A DNA stretch of 58,928 nucleotides from Candidatus Symbiothrix dinenymphae (GTDB lineage Bacteria; Bacteroidota; Bacteroidia; Bacteroidales; Azobacteroidaceae). Shown here piece by piece: positions 33,679 through 42,522 of the stretch (positions within the stretch are counted from its first letter, which is position 1; each line of letters starts with the position of its first letter). The notes below the pieces were generated by a model. It saw nothing but the letters and a program-made list of their open reading frames with translations, was not told where the DNA came from and did not search any database. The translations under genes were made by a program, and so were the position numbers. The DNA is taken from the NCBI GenBank assembly GCA_001417715.1, contig BBRT01000078.1, forward strand, positions 1-58,928. The letters are read 5' to 3'.

Positions 33679-34659
33679 ATGAAAAAGATTGCTTTTATGG
33701 GGTTGATTTTGTGCTTGGGCTGTGCTTGCAGGCAAAATTCGCCGTCGAGAGCCGCGCTTGAACGGGCTGCCGCAGTGGTTGCTGTTCCCGAATTTAATGC
33801 CGACAGTGCCTATTTCTACACGGCTACGCAGGTGGCGTTTGGTCCGCGGGTGCCCAACACAGAGGCGTATTGGAGTTGTGGCGACTATTTGGTGCGCGAG
33901 ATGGAGCGTTTTGGGGCTGTTGTGACCCAGCAACGGGCTACAGTGATGACCTACGACCGCCAATCCATACCTCTTCGCAACATTATTGCATCGTTTCAGC
34001 CGGAGAGGCCGAAGCGCGTGCTTTTGTGTGCGCACTGGGATTCGCGTCCGTTTGCCGACCAGGACATTAACCCGAAAAATCATCGCAAAGCTATTGACGG
34101 TGCGAATGACGGAGCCGGAGCGTGTGGGGTGCTGATGGAAATTGCACGGCACATCGGGTTGCAAATGCCTAATGTGGGGGTGGACATCATCTTTTTTGAT
34201 GCAGAAGATTGGGGACAACCGGCCTTCGACACCAAACATTATGATGATGCCGGCTATTGCCTGGGGTCGAAATATTGGGCAAATCACCCGCATAAGCCCA
34301 ACTATCAGGCGCAATACGGCATCTTGCTGGACATGGTGAGTGCGCGAGGGGCGCGTTTTTACAAGGAGCAACAATCCATGCACTATGCGAAAAATGTTGT
34401 TAACAAGGTGTGGGAAACGGCGCAAACGCTTGGCTACGACGATTTTTTTGTTAACCAATTTGGCATCGGCTGCGAGGACGACCACATTCCGCTCAATCAA
34501 ATTCGCAAAATTCCAACTATCGACATCATCCAAAACGACCCTCACGCCCCCAAAGGCTTCGGCGATTATTGGCATACAACCAACGACACCATGAATCAGG
34601 TCAGCAAAGAAACGATGCGAGCAGTAGGACAAACCCTGTTGCAAGTCATTTATTCATAA
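33679..34659 (+). CDS. M28-family peptidase / glutaminyl cyclotransferase-like lipoprotein
   Basis: A 326-residue protein. The N-terminus looks like a lipoprotein signal with candidate cysteines at 15 and 17. The zinc-site motifs of the M28 fold are visible: A-H-W-D-S-R-P, G-A-N-D-G-A-G-A, F-D-A-E-D-W-G and a late D-D-H. The H-W-D-S-R and D-A-E-D-W-G wording is closest to glutaminyl-peptide cyclotransferase-like members, which form pyroglutamate at N-termini of exported proteins. That could matter for T9SS cargo, whose mature N-termini often begin with Gln. This link is inference. It starts 22 bp after the small toxin-like gene. Confidence 0.85.
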   Translation: MKKIAFMGLILCLGCACRQNSPSRAALERAAAVVAVPEFNADSAYFYTATQVAFGPRVPNTEAYWSCGDYLVREMERFGAVVTQQRATVMTYDRQSIPLRNIIASFQPERPKRVLLCAHWDSRPFADQDINPKNHRKAIDGANDGAGACGVLMEIARHIGLQMPNVGVDIIFFDAEDWGQPAFDTKHYDDAGYCLGSKYWANHPHKPNYQAQYGILLDMVSARGARFYKEQQSMHYAKNVVNKVWETAQTLGYDDFFVNQFGIGCEDDHIPLNQIRKIPTIDIIQNDPHAPKGFGDYWHTTNDTMNQVSKETMRAVGQTLLQVIYS

Positions 34660-34684
34660 CAAAATGCACCGTTGTGAAAAAAAA

Positions 34685-34710
34685 ACTCATAACTCATAAC
34701 TCATAACTCA
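34685..34710. repeat. Heptanucleotide tandem repeat (ACTCATA)n
   Basis: Almost four copies of ACTCATA immediately upstream of the secDF promoter box. Confidence 0.8.
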
Positions 34711-34721
34711 AAATTATTTCT

Positions 34722-34729
34722 TACCTTTG
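34722..34729 (+). promoter_or_regulatory. -7 box for secDF
   Basis: TACCTTTG followed by CG, 42 nt before the secDF ATG. Confidence 0.65.
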
Positions 34730-34771
34730 CGGGCTGAATTTAAGTAAAAAAATAAAAAAATAACAATACAG

Positions 34772-37700
34772 ATGCAGAACAAGGGTTTTATAAAGTTTTT
34801 GGCTATCGCACTTGCGGCTGTGAGTGTGTTCTATTTGTCGTTTACGGCAGTAACTAACTCGTATTACAATGATGCGAAAGTGTATTCCGGCGGAGAGCCG
34901 CGCCTGGAGAGCCAGTATTTGGACTCGCTGGCGAAGAAAAATGTGTGGCTGGGCTACACGCTCGAAAAGTGCCGTGCGATGGAAATCAATCTCGGTCTCG
35001 ACTTGAAGGGCGGGATGAGTGTGATTATGGAAATCGCAGCCGGCGATATAGTGAAATCCCTCGCGGACTACAATCCCGATGTGACTTTCAATCAGGCACT
35101 TGCCACAGCAACCGCCTTGCAGAGCAGGGGGCAGAACGATTTTGTGGCATCGTTTATCAACGAGTATCAAAAATTAGACCCTAACGGCAAGTTGGCGGCG
35201 ATTTTTGGCACGTATGAATTGCGCGAAAAAATTCGTCCCGAAATGGACAACAAAGCAGTCGGCGTGGTGTTGAAAGCAGAACTGAAAAGTGCTTACGCCA
35301 ACTCGTTCAATGTCTTGCGCAACCGTATCGACAAGTTCGGCGTGGTGGCACCCAACATCCAAAACACGGATAAAGAGGGGCAAATTTCCATCGAACTTCC
35401 GGGCGTGAAGGACCCCGACCGCGTGCGTACTCTGTTGCAAGGGTCCGCCAACTTGGAATTTTGGGAAACGTGGACGGAAGCGGAGATTCATTCGACTTTG
35501 ATTACGGCGAACAATATTATTCGCGATTCGATTCAGTTGGCAGTTAGCAGTGACCAGTTACCAGTTACCAGTTACCAGTTAGCAGTTACCGGTGAGCAGG
35601 GGATTGCGGGTCAAGCCCGCAATGACGATGGCGATGGCGATGGCAATGCCGGTGGGGATGATTTGGTTGGGAATTTTGGGGATGGTAGTGGTGATGATGA
35701 GGGGCTTGCGGGGGAAGATGGCAATGATGTTGCTGAAAATTCGCAAGTGCCTTTGTTTATGGCTTTTGGCATCGACCCGAACCAGCCTTACAGCGATTGC
35801 AGGGTGGCAATGGTGCAGAAAAGTCAAATAGCGAAAGTGGATGCTTATCTGGCTAATACTCAGGTGAAAGCGTTGCTGGATGCCGCGAGAATCAGCCTGA
35901 AATGGACGGTGAAGCCGCAAAATGAAGAAAGCGACTTCTACTCATTGATTGCATTGAAAATAAATTATGATGTGGACGGCAAGCAAAAGCCGGTTTTGGG
36001 TGGCGATGTGATAGAAAGTGCAGAGGCGCAATTGGGTCAAAACACGTTTGGCAACCAGTCTGAAGCCTCTGTGAGCATGACGATGAAAACGGATGCCGCC
36101 AGAGTGTGGGCACGTTTGACAACGGACAATGCGCCTCATGGCAGTACTCCCGGACGTTCGGTCGCGATTGTTTTGGACGATGCTGTTTATTCGTATCCGA
36201 CCGTGCAATCGCCGATTACGGGCGGTGTGAGCAGCATCACGGGTAATTTCACCATCGAAGAGGCTAATGACTTGGCAAATGTCTTGAAATCGGGACGCAT
36301 GGCGGCACGCGCACAGATAGTGCAGGAAGAAGTAGTTGGACCGTCTTTGGGACAACAGGCTATCAATCAAGGGTTTATTTCCTTTATCATCGCCATCATT
36401 ATCCTGATTCTTTACCTGGCTGTGATGTATGGTTGGAAGCCGGGGTTGATTGCGAGTGGTGCTTTGATGCTTAATTTGTTCTTCTCGTTGGGTGTGATGT
36501 CGTCGTTCCATGTGGTCTTGACGCTGTCCGGTATCGCGGGTATCGTGCTGTCGCTGGCTTTGGCGGTGGATGCAAACGTGTTGGTTTACGAGCGTATCAA
36601 AGAGGAAATGCGGGGCGGTAAAGCGTTGCGAAAAGCGGTGGACGAAGGCTATACAAAGGCATTCTCTGCCATTTTCGATGCCAACTTGACCTCTCTTATT
36701 ACCGGATTTATTTTGTTGACATTTGGCACCGGTCCTATTCGCGGTTTCGCGTTCACGTTCATTATCGGTATCATAGTTTCGTTCTTCACGGCAGTGTTTT
36801 TGACCCGTTTGACTTACGATACATTGTTTGAAAAAGGCAAATTGAAAAATTTGGTGTTTTCGACTAAGATGTTCGAGAATTTATTGGTTGATACTCATTT
36901 TGATTTCTTAAAGACGAAGAAAACGCAATATATCGTTACCGGAGCCATCACTGTGATATGTGTGTGGGCTTTCTTCCCTCAAATAGGCGGTAGAGGGTTG
37001 AATCAAGGCATCGACTACACCGGTGGGCGCAACTACGTCATCAAATTTCAGGAGGATATAAACACGGTGGAAGCGCAGGAATTGCTGGCTACGCAATTTG
37101 AAGACCATATACCAAGTATCATTACCTTTGGCAAACCCAATCAAGTGCGCGTTTCTACCAACTATATGATTGAATCTCAATCACTTGCAGTAGACAGTGC
37201 CATCCAAACAAAACTGTACAACGGCTTGAAAACGCTGTTGCCGGAGGGTACGGGTTACGAAGAATTTATCCGGGGCGATTATATTCAAACGCAGTCGAAA
37301 GTGGGTCCGACTATCGCCGATGATTTGACGCAAAAAGCCATTTGGGCGGTGCTGTTGTCCGTTTTGGGTATTGGGTTGTATATTTTATTTCGCTTCCGCG
37401 ATATTTCCTATTCGATTGGCACCATCGCCGCGTTGGTGTTTGACACCTTGTTTGTGCTTGGCACTTATTGCATCCTGTGGGGTCGCGTTCCCTTCTCAAT
37501 GGAGGTTGACCAGACGTTCATCGGGGCTGTGCTAACGGTCATTGGCTACTCTGTGAACGATAAAGTGGTCATCTTCGACCGCGTGCGCGAATACACCCAC
37601 CTGTTTCCGAAGCAGGGAAAATATGAACTGTTCAACGGTGCGCTCAATTCCACCTTGGGGCGAACGTTTATCACCGGTATGAGTGCCCTGTTGGTATTGT

Positions 37701-37861
37701 TGATAATTTTCTTCCTCGGAGGCGAATCCATCCGCAGTTTTTCATTCGTGATGGTATTAGGAATTGTGGTGGGCACATTCTCATCGCTATTCGTAGCCGC
37801 TCCTGTCGCGTATGAGTTTCAGGCGCGGAAAATAAAAAAGGCTGTTGTGGCGAAAAAATAA
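34772..37861 (+). CDS. secDF: SecDF protein-export membrane protein (fused)
   Basis: A 1029-residue fusion of SecD (about 1-670) and SecF (about 690-1029), as usual in Bacteroidota. It uses the proton gradient to help SecYEG export proteins. SecD's L-G-L-D-L-K-G-G-M and SecF's I-D-Y-T-G-G-R-N-Y motifs and twelve membrane segments are visible. Residues about 253-325 in the periplasmic P1 domain are an odd insert. It starts with S-D-Q-L-P-V-T-S-Y-Q-L from a heptamer DNA repeat, continues with G-I-A-G-Q-A-R-N-D from a REP-like element, and ends with a Gly/Asp-rich low-complexity stretch. The frame stays open. Confidence 0.95.
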   Translation: MQNKGFIKFLAIALAAVSVFYLSFTAVTNSYYNDAKVYSGGEPRLESQYLDSLAKKNVWLGYTLEKCRAMEINLGLDLKGGMSVIMEIAAGDIVKSLADYNPDVTFNQALATATALQSRGQNDFVASFINEYQKLDPNGKLAAIFGTYELREKIRPEMDNKAVGVVLKAELKSAYANSFNVLRNRIDKFGVVAPNIQNTDKEGQISIELPGVKDPDRVRTLLQGSANLEFWETWTEAEIHSTLITANNIIRDSIQLAVSSDQLPVTSYQLAVTGEQGIAGQARNDDGDGDGNAGGDDLVGNFGDGSGDDEGLAGEDGNDVAENSQVPLFMAFGIDPNQPYSDCRVAMVQKSQIAKVDAYLANTQVKALLDAARISLKWTVKPQNEESDFYSLIALKINYDVDGKQKPVLGGDVIESAEAQLGQNTFGNQSEASVSMTMKTDAARVWARLTTDNAPHGSTPGRSVAIVLDDAVYSYPTVQSPITGGVSSITGNFTIEEANDLANVLKSGRMAARAQIVQEEVVGPSLGQQAINQGFISFIIAIIILILYLAVMYGWKPGLIASGALMLNLFFSLGVMSSFHVVLTLSGIAGIVLSLALAVDANVLVYERIKEEMRGGKALRKAVDEGYTKAFSAIFDANLTSLITGFILLTFGTGPIRGFAFTFIIGIIVSFFTAVFLTRLTYDTLFEKGKLKNLVFSTKMFENLLVDTHFDFLKTKKTQYIVTGAITVICVWAFFPQIGGRGLNQGIDYTGGRNYVIKFQEDINTVEAQELLATQFEDHIPSIITFGKPNQVRVSTNYMIESQSLAVDSAIQTKLYNGLKTLLPEGTGYEEFIRGDYIQTQSKVGPTIADDLTQKAIWAVLLSVLGIGLYILFRFRDISYSIGTIAALVFDTLFVLGTYCILWGRVPFSMEVDQTFIGAVLTVIGYSVNDKVVIFDRVREYTHLFPKQGKYELFNGALNSTLGRTFITGMSALLVLLIIFFLGGESIRSFSFVMVLGIVVGTFSSLFVAAPVAYEFQARKIKKAVVAKK
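35541..35590 (+). repeat. Heptanucleotide tandem repeat (CCAGTTA)n inside secDF
   Basis: Three perfect CCAGTTA units flanked by variants (CAGTTAGCAG). It encodes Q-L-P-V-T-S-Y-Q-L in frame. Confidence 0.85.
35599..35626 (-). repeat. REP-like palindrome, copy 5 (inside secDF)
   Basis: Full reverse-orientation copy, immediately after the heptamer tract. It encodes G-I-A-G-Q-A-R-N-D in frame. Confidence 0.9.
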
Positions 37862-37965
37862 TCTGAATCAGGATTTACAGGATTAAAGGATTTACAGGAT
37901 GTGAAATCCCTACGGGTTGTAACATTAGGTGCTGCAACATCCGGTAGTTATAAAAAACATAAACG

Positions 37966-38514
37966 ATGAATTGGGTAGAAACAGAAATAAAGGGGTTGTG
38001 GATTATTGAGCCGAAGGTTTTTCCTGATGCTCGCGGCTATTTTGTGGAAACTTACAAAAAGGCGGAGTTTGATGCGAAAATTGGGCGGACGGATTTTATT
38101 CAGGACAATGAATCGGAGTCGAGTTTTGGCGTTTTGCGCGGTCTGCACTATCAGGAGGGTGATACGGCGCAGGCAAAATTGGTGCGTGTGGTGAACGGCA
38201 AAGTTTGGGATGTAGCAGTCGATTTGCGAGAAAACTCCCCCACTTTTGCGCAATACGTTGGCGTAGAATTGTCGGGCGAAAACAAACGCCAGTTCTTCAT
38301 ACCACGCGGCTTCGCCCACGGTTTTGTCGTGTTGAGCGAAACAGCCATCTTCGCCTACAAGGTGGACAATGTATATTCGCCGACAACAGAACGGACGCTG
38401 AACTGCATGGACCCCGATTTAAACATCCAATGGGCACTCGACAGTTCCCAATGGGTATTATCGGACAAAGACAAAAACGGGAAATCAGTAAAAGAGGTGT
38501 CATTGCGGGCTTGA
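37966..38514 (+). CDS. rmlC: dTDP-4-dehydrorhamnose 3,5-epimerase
   Basis: A 182-residue cupin enzyme of dTDP-rhamnose synthesis. Conserved stretches are D-A-R-G-Y-F-V-E-T, L-R-G-L-H-Y-Q (catalytic His), V-W-D-V-A-V-D-L-R and I-P-R-G-F-A-H-G-F-V-V. The last residues (S-L-R-A-stop) are encoded by a REP-like element, whose TGA in GCTTGA supplies the stop codon, so the native end has been replaced or trimmed. The gap 37862-37965 before the gene holds direct repeats of GGATTTACAGGAT and a degenerate ATCCCTACGGG palindrome. Confidence 0.93.
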   Translation: MNWVETEIKGLWIIEPKVFPDARGYFVETYKKAEFDAKIGRTDFIQDNESESSFGVLRGLHYQEGDTAQAKLVRVVNGKVWDVAVDLRENSPTFAQYVGVELSGENKRQFFIPRGFAHGFVVLSETAIFAYKVDNVYSPTTERTLNCMDPDLNIQWALDSSQWVLSDKDKNGKSVKEVSLRA

Positions 38515-38526
38515 CCCGCAATCCCC
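38499..38526 (+). repeat. REP-like palindrome, copy 6 (3' end of rmlC)
   Basis: Full consensus copy that provides the rmlC stop codon. Forms an inverted pair with 38552-38577. Confidence 0.9.
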
Positions 38527-38551
38527 TCTTAATAAGAGGCGAATTTGCAAA

Positions 38552-38577
38552 GGATTGCGGGTCAAGCCCGCAATGAC
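38552..38577 (-). repeat. REP-like palindrome, copy 7 (reverse)
   Basis: Reverse-orientation copy 25 bp from copy 6 in the rmlC-rmlA spacer; second BIME-like pair in the window. Confidence 0.9.
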
Positions 38578-38591
38578 AATAAAAAACAAGT

Positions 38592-39452
38592 ATGAAAGGA
38601 ATAATTTTAGCCGGGGGTAGCGCAACGCGGTTGTTTCCACTCTCGAAGTCCATTTCGAAGCAAATCATGCCGGTTTATGACAAGCCGATGATTTATTATC
38701 CGCTGTCGGCGTTGATGCTGGCGGGCATTCGGGAGGTGTTGGTGATTTCTACCCCGCGCGACTTGCCGATGTTTCAGCAACTGCTGGGAACGGGTGAAAA
38801 TCTGGGGATGAAGTTTGAGTACATCATCCAAGAAAAGCCTAATGGGCTGGCTCAGGCTTTCGTGTTGGGCGACAAGTTTATTGGCAGCAATTCGGTGTGC
38901 CTGATTTTGGGCGATAATATCTTTTACGGACAGGGTTTTTCGAGTATGTTGCACGAGGCACAGACGAACAAAACGGGTGCGTGCGTGTTTGGCTACTATG
39001 TGAAAGACCCGCGAGCGTATGGCGTGGTGGATTTTGATGCCAACGGCAAAGTGCTTTCCATCGAGGAAAAACCGGAAAAGCCAAAATCCAATTATGCAGT
39101 GCCGGGGTTGTATTTCTACGACAATTCGGTGATAGAAAAAGCAAAGGCATTAAAACCCTCTGCACGAGGCGAATACGAAATTACGGACTTAAACCGCGTG
39201 TATCTCAACGAAGGCAAATTGCAAGTACAACTCTTCGGACGCGGTTTTGCATGGCTCGACACCGGCAACTGCGACAGCCTGCTGGAAGCCTCCAATTTCG
39301 TGGCAACCATCCAAAAACGGCAAGGCTTCTACGTTTCCTGCATCGAAGAAATCGCATGGCGCAACGGCTGGATAGATAACGCACAATTGCAAAAATTAGG
39401 CAAAGAATTAGATAAAACAGACTACGGGCAATATCTTCTGAGCCTGGTTTAG
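38592..39452 (+). CDS. rmlA: Glucose-1-phosphate thymidylyltransferase
   Basis: A 286-residue nucleotidyltransferase that makes dTDP-glucose for rhamnose synthesis. The start M-K-G-I-I-L-A-G-G-S and the Q-I-M-P-V-Y-D-K-P-M-I-Y-Y-P-L stretch are diagnostic. The signature usually reads G-G-S-G-T-R-L; here residue 11 is Ala (G-G-S-A-T-R-L), a mild and tolerated change. It follows rmlC across a REP pair and probably belongs to the same transcript. Confidence 0.95.
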   Translation: MKGIILAGGSATRLFPLSKSISKQIMPVYDKPMIYYPLSALMLAGIREVLVISTPRDLPMFQQLLGTGENLGMKFEYIIQEKPNGLAQAFVLGDKFIGSNSVCLILGDNIFYGQGFSSMLHEAQTNKTGACVFGYYVKDPRAYGVVDFDANGKVLSIEEKPEKPKSNYAVPGLYFYDNSVIEKAKALKPSARGEYEITDLNRVYLNEGKLQVQLFGRGFAWLDTGNCDSLLEASNFVATIQKRQGFYVSCIEEIAWRNGWIDNAQLQKLGKELDKTDYGQYLLSLV

Positions 39453-39488
39453 CCTGTCCACAATGAGCAATAATCATAAAAAAAATCC

Positions 39489-39496
39489 TAACTTTG
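39489..39496 (+). promoter_or_regulatory. -7 box for manA-cutC
   Basis: TAACTTTG followed by CC, 17 nt before the chosen manA ATG; it supports that start over an upstream ATG at 39463. Confidence 0.6.
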
Positions 39497-39513
39497 CCGA
39501 AAAATTTCACAGT

Positions 39514-40506
39514 ATGTATCCATTAAAATTTGAACCGATATTGAAGCCTCTCATTTGGGGAGGCAACCGAATTGCAACTTTTAAGAGCAATGAGCAATTA
39601 CCAATTACCAATTACCCTGATGGGATTGGAGAGAGTTGGGAGATTTCCGGCGTTGCGGGCGATGTGTCGGTGGTCAACAACGGCAGTCTGAAAGGCAAGT
39701 CTTTGACGGATTTGTTAGAGTCGGATGGCGAGAAATTGCTTGGGAAGGCTGTTTACAAACAGTTTGGCAATACCTTTCCATTGCTGATTAAGTTTATTGA
39801 TGCCCGCACGCCTCTGTCGATACAGGTGCATCCTGACGATGAATTGGCACGCAAGCGGCACAATTCGTTTGGCAAAACGGAGATGTGGTATGTGGTGGAA
39901 GCCGATAAGGGTGCCTCGCTCTATTCGGGTTTTAGCAAGCCGATGGATGCGGACAAATATGTCAAAAGCCTTGAAAATGACACGTTTATGGACTATTTGC
40001 AGAAATATGAAGTGCAGCCCGGCGATGTATTCTTTTTGCCTGCCGGTCGTGTACACGCCATCGGAGCAGGCTGTTTCATCGCCGAAATTCAACAAACCTC
40101 CAACATCACCTACCGCATCTACGACTACAATCGCACCGATGCAGCAGGCAATCCGCGCGAACTGCACACCGAATTGGCAAAAGACGCCATCAATTACCGG
40201 CTCTCATCGCCTCAAAAGGACACCCTACCCATCACCTGCCCCTATTTCACAACAGAAATCATCAATTTTCGTCATTGCGGGCTTGACCCGCAATCCCCAC
40301 CTCAAAACACGATGACCCGTGTACACCCTGACACTTTTGTCATATATATATGTATCGCAGGGAAAGCAGCTGTAACCGATGCCTCAGGCACCTCTGTCAC
40401 GCTTCAGCAAGGTGAAACAGTGTTAGTGCCGGCAGAAAACGCAGCAAAAATAAGTCTGCAGTTTGCCGAAGACAGTAAATTGTTGGAAACATTTATTGCA
40501 CAATGA
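39514..40506 (+). CDS. manA: Class I mannose-6-phosphate isomerase
   Basis: A 330-residue cupin metalloenzyme that interconverts fructose-6-P and mannose-6-P. I chose the ATG at 39514 (M-Y-P-L-K-F-E-P-I-L-K-P-L-I-W-G-G) because this is the family's usual beginning and it follows the promoter box. S-I-Q-V-H-P-D-D-E supplies zinc ligands. Two DNA repeats are in frame: a (CCAATTA)n heptamer at 39598-39617 giving E-Q-L-P-I-T-N-Y, and a REP element giving R-H-C-G-L-D-P-Q-S-P near residue 255. Both appear to sit in loops. Its stop overlaps cutC (ATGA). Confidence 0.92.
   Translation: MYPLKFEPILKPLIWGGNRIATFKSNEQLPITNYPDGIGESWEISGVAGDVSVVNNGSLKGKSLTDLLESDGEKLLGKAVYKQFGNTFPLLIKFIDARTPLSIQVHPDDELARKRHNSFGKTEMWYVVEADKGASLYSGFSKPMDADKYVKSLENDTFMDYLQKYEVQPGDVFFLPAGRVHAIGAGCFIAEIQQTSNITYRIYDYNRTDAAGNPRELHTELAKDAINYRLSSPQKDTLPITCPYFTTEIINFRHCGLDPQSPPQNTMTRVHPDTFVIYICIAGKAAVTDASGTSVTLQQGETVLVPAENAAKISLQFAEDSKLLETFIAQ
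39598..39617 (+). repeat. Heptanucleotide tandem repeat (CCAATTA)n inside manA
   Basis: Nearly three CCAATTA units in the manA coding sequence, translated as L-P-I-T-N-Y. Confidence 0.75.
40271..40298 (+). repeat. REP-like palindrome, copy 8 (inside manA)
   Basis: Full consensus copy; in frame it encodes R-H-C-G-L-D-P-Q-S-P. Confidence 0.9.
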
Positions 40507-41258
40507 AACAGCCGGAATTAGAAATCTGTGTTTATTCAGTAGAGTCGGCTGTGGCAGCGCAAGAGGCGGGTGCTACGCGCGTGGAACTCTGCGCAGGCTT
40601 TGCCGAGAGTGGCTTGACACCCGGTGCAGGCACCATTCAATTAGCACGCAAACTGCTGACTACAACCCAATTATATGTGATGATTCGCCCGCGTGGAGGC
40701 GATTTTTGCTATTCCGATGCGGAGTTTGAGGCGATGTGTCTGGACATTGATTTTGCCAAATCCGCAGGGGCAGATGGTGTGGTCATCGGCATTCTCCTCC
40801 CTGACGGAAACGTAGATATAGCGCGCACAAAGGTGCTTGTGGGGCGTGCAGCACCGATGGGCGTAACATTCCACCGAGCAATTGACGTGACCGCAGACCC
40901 GCTACAAGCCATTGACGACATCATCGCAGCAGGCTGTGTGCGCGTTCTGACATCAGGACAGCGACCAACTGCCGAGGAAGGCATCGAAGTGATTAGCCAA
41001 CTCGTGAAACACGCCAAAGGGCGCATCGACGTCATGGCAGGCAGTGGCGTAAATCCCGAAAATGCACAACTATTCATCAATGCAGGCGTACAAGCATTGC
41101 ATTTTTCCGCCAAGATGCTCAAAAAAAGCCCAATGACCTACCAACATCCGTTTGTAACCACCCTGTCGTGTCCGTCAATTCCGGACGATGAAATTTTGAC
41201 CACAAACAAAACCGCTATCCAAAAAGTTGTGAAAATCATCAACAAAACGATGCAATAA
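40503..41258 (+). CDS. cutC: CutC family protein
   Basis: A 251-residue TIM-barrel protein. E-I-C-V-Y-S-V-E-S-A, R-V-E-L-C-A-G, M-I-R-P-R-G-G-D-F-x-Y, F-H-R-A-I-D and L-T-S-G-Q are hallmark CutC stretches. CutC was linked to copper homeostasis, but its molecular role is unsettled. It is coupled to manA by an ATGA overlap. Confidence 0.93.
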   Translation: MKQPELEICVYSVESAVAAQEAGATRVELCAGFAESGLTPGAGTIQLARKLLTTTQLYVMIRPRGGDFCYSDAEFEAMCLDIDFAKSAGADGVVIGILLPDGNVDIARTKVLVGRAAPMGVTFHRAIDVTADPLQAIDDIIAAGCVRVLTSGQRPTAEEGIEVISQLVKHAKGRIDVMAGSGVNPENAQLFINAGVQALHFSAKMLKKSPMTYQHPFVTTLSCPSIPDDEILTTNKTAIQKVVKIINKTMQ

Positions 41259-41273
41259 TTCAAATAATAATCG

Positions 41274-41281
41274 TACCTTTG
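41274..41281 (+). promoter_or_regulatory. -7 box for the flotillin-like gene
   Basis: TACCTTTG followed by CA; the floA ATG is 72 nt downstream, with a REP copy in the leader. Confidence 0.6.
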
Positions 41282-41292
41282 CACCCAACGGA

Positions 41293-41320
41293 GGAGATTG
41301 CGGGTCAAGCTCGCAATGAC
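41293..41320 (-). repeat. REP-like palindrome, copy 9 (degenerate, reverse)
   Basis: One base change (AAGCTCGC) disrupts the stem. It lies in the floA leader, followed by (AATTTTT)n heptamers at 41327-41349. Confidence 0.8.
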
Positions 41321-41353
41321 ACTCGTAATTTTTAATTTTTAATTTTTATTGAT

Positions 41354-42328
41354 ATGGAACAAACCCCATTTTTCTGGTTTATTTTGGCGATGGCGGCGAT
41401 TGTGCTGTTGTCCCTGTTTTTGCACTATGTGCCTGTGGTGCTTTGGATTAACGCCAAAGCATCAGGTGTTAACATTTCGCTGTTGCAGCTCTTTTTGATG
41501 CGGCTGCGCAAGGTGCCACCCCCTGTGATTGTCAATGCGATGATTGAGGCGCACAAGGCAGGTTTGCGCAACATCACGCGCGACCAATTGGAAGCTCACT
41601 ACCTCGCCGGAGGGCATGTAGAGCGCGTAGTTCATGCGTTGGTATCGGCTGAAAAGGCGAATATCGACCTGAGTTTTCAGATGGCGACTGCGATTGACTT
41701 GGCGGGTCGCGATGTGTTTCAGGCAGTACAAATGTCTGTGAATCCGAAAGTTATCGACACTCCCCCCATCGCGGCGGTGGCGAAAAACGGTATTCAGCTG
41801 CTCGTGAAAGCCCGCATCACGGTGCGCGCCAACATCAAGCAGTTGGTCGGCGGAGCCGGCGAAGAAACGGTCATTGCGCGCGTTGGCGAAGGCATCATCT
41901 CGTCCATCGGTACAGCAGAATCGCACAAAGATGTGTTGGAAAATCCCGACAGCATCTCCAAAGTGGTGCTGAAAAAGGGCTTGGATGCCGGCACAGCGTT
42001 TGAAATCCTGTCCATCGACATCGCCGACATCGACATCGGCAAAAACATCGGTGCCGAGTTGCAAATGGACCAGGCGCAGGCAGACAAGAACATCGCGCAG
42101 GCAAAAGCCGAAGAACGGCGCGCAATGGCTGTAGCAAATGAGCAAGAAATGATTGCCAAAGCGCAGGAAGCCCGCGCAAAGGTGATTGAAGCCGAAGCTG
42201 AAGTGCCAAAAGCAATGGCAGAAGCCTTCAGAAGCGGCAATCTCGGCATCATGGATTATTACAAAATGAATAATATCCAAGCGGATACAAGCATGCGGGC
42301 TACTATTGCGAAACCGGCTAAAAAATAG
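41354..42328 (+). CDS. floA: Flotillin-like protein FloA
   Basis: A 324-residue membrane-associated protein of functional membrane microdomains. It has an N-terminal hydrophobic hairpin (about 7-33), a short SPFH-like core ([11 protein letters not shown]) and a long Ala/Glu/Lys-rich coiled-coil (about 240-290) ending [10 protein letters not shown]-x-N. Length and order match the FloA (YqfA) family. It has its own promoter and is followed by a gap with a heptamer repeat and operator-like repeats. Confidence 0.93.
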   Translation: MEQTPFFWFILAMAAIVLLSLFLHYVPVVLWINAKASGVNISLLQLFLMRLRKVPPPVIVNAMIEAHKAGLRNITRDQLEAHYLAGGHVERVVHALVSAEKANIDLSFQMATAIDLAGRDVFQAVQMSVNPKVIDTPPIAAVAKNGIQLLVKARITVRANIKQLVGGAGEETVIARVGEGIISSIGTAESHKDVLENPDSISKVVLKKGLDAGTAFEILSIDIADIDIGKNIGAELQMDQAQADKNIAQAKAEERRAMAVANEQEMIAKAQEARAKVIEAEAEVPKAMAEAFRSGNLGIMDYYKMNNIQADTSMRATIAKPAKK

Positions 42329-42348
42329 TTATGAGTTATGAGTTATGA
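42327..42348. repeat. Heptanucleotide tandem repeat (AGTTATG)n
   Basis: Three copies of AGTTATG overlapping the floA stop codon. Confidence 0.7.
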
Positions 42349-42402
42349 ATTAGTTAATTGGCTGATATATTATAATTTATGACTTTTATATTCAAAAAAT
42401 CA

Positions 42403-42486
42403 CTTTTCAAAAAGCGAAAATGAAAACATTTTTCACTTTTCAAAAAGCGAAAATAAAAACACTTTTTACTTTTCAAAAAGCGAAAA
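42403..42486. repeat. Three operator-like direct repeats with 33-bp spacing
   Basis: The 18-bp sequence CTTTTCAAAAAGCGAAAA occurs exactly at 42403-42420, 42436-42453 and 42469-42486, each start 33 bp apart (three helical turns). An inverted partial copy (TTTTTCGCTTTT) follows at about 42496-42507, just upstream of the -7 box. This layout is that of a multi-site operator for the ATPase gene. Confidence 0.85.
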
Positions 42487-42522
42487 ATATTACATTTTTC
42501 GCTTTTGTATCATAAAAAGTAT

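Noticed and set aside
39463-39513. Upstream ATG for manA
   Set aside because: It precedes the -7 box, and the family's normal first residues begin at 39514.
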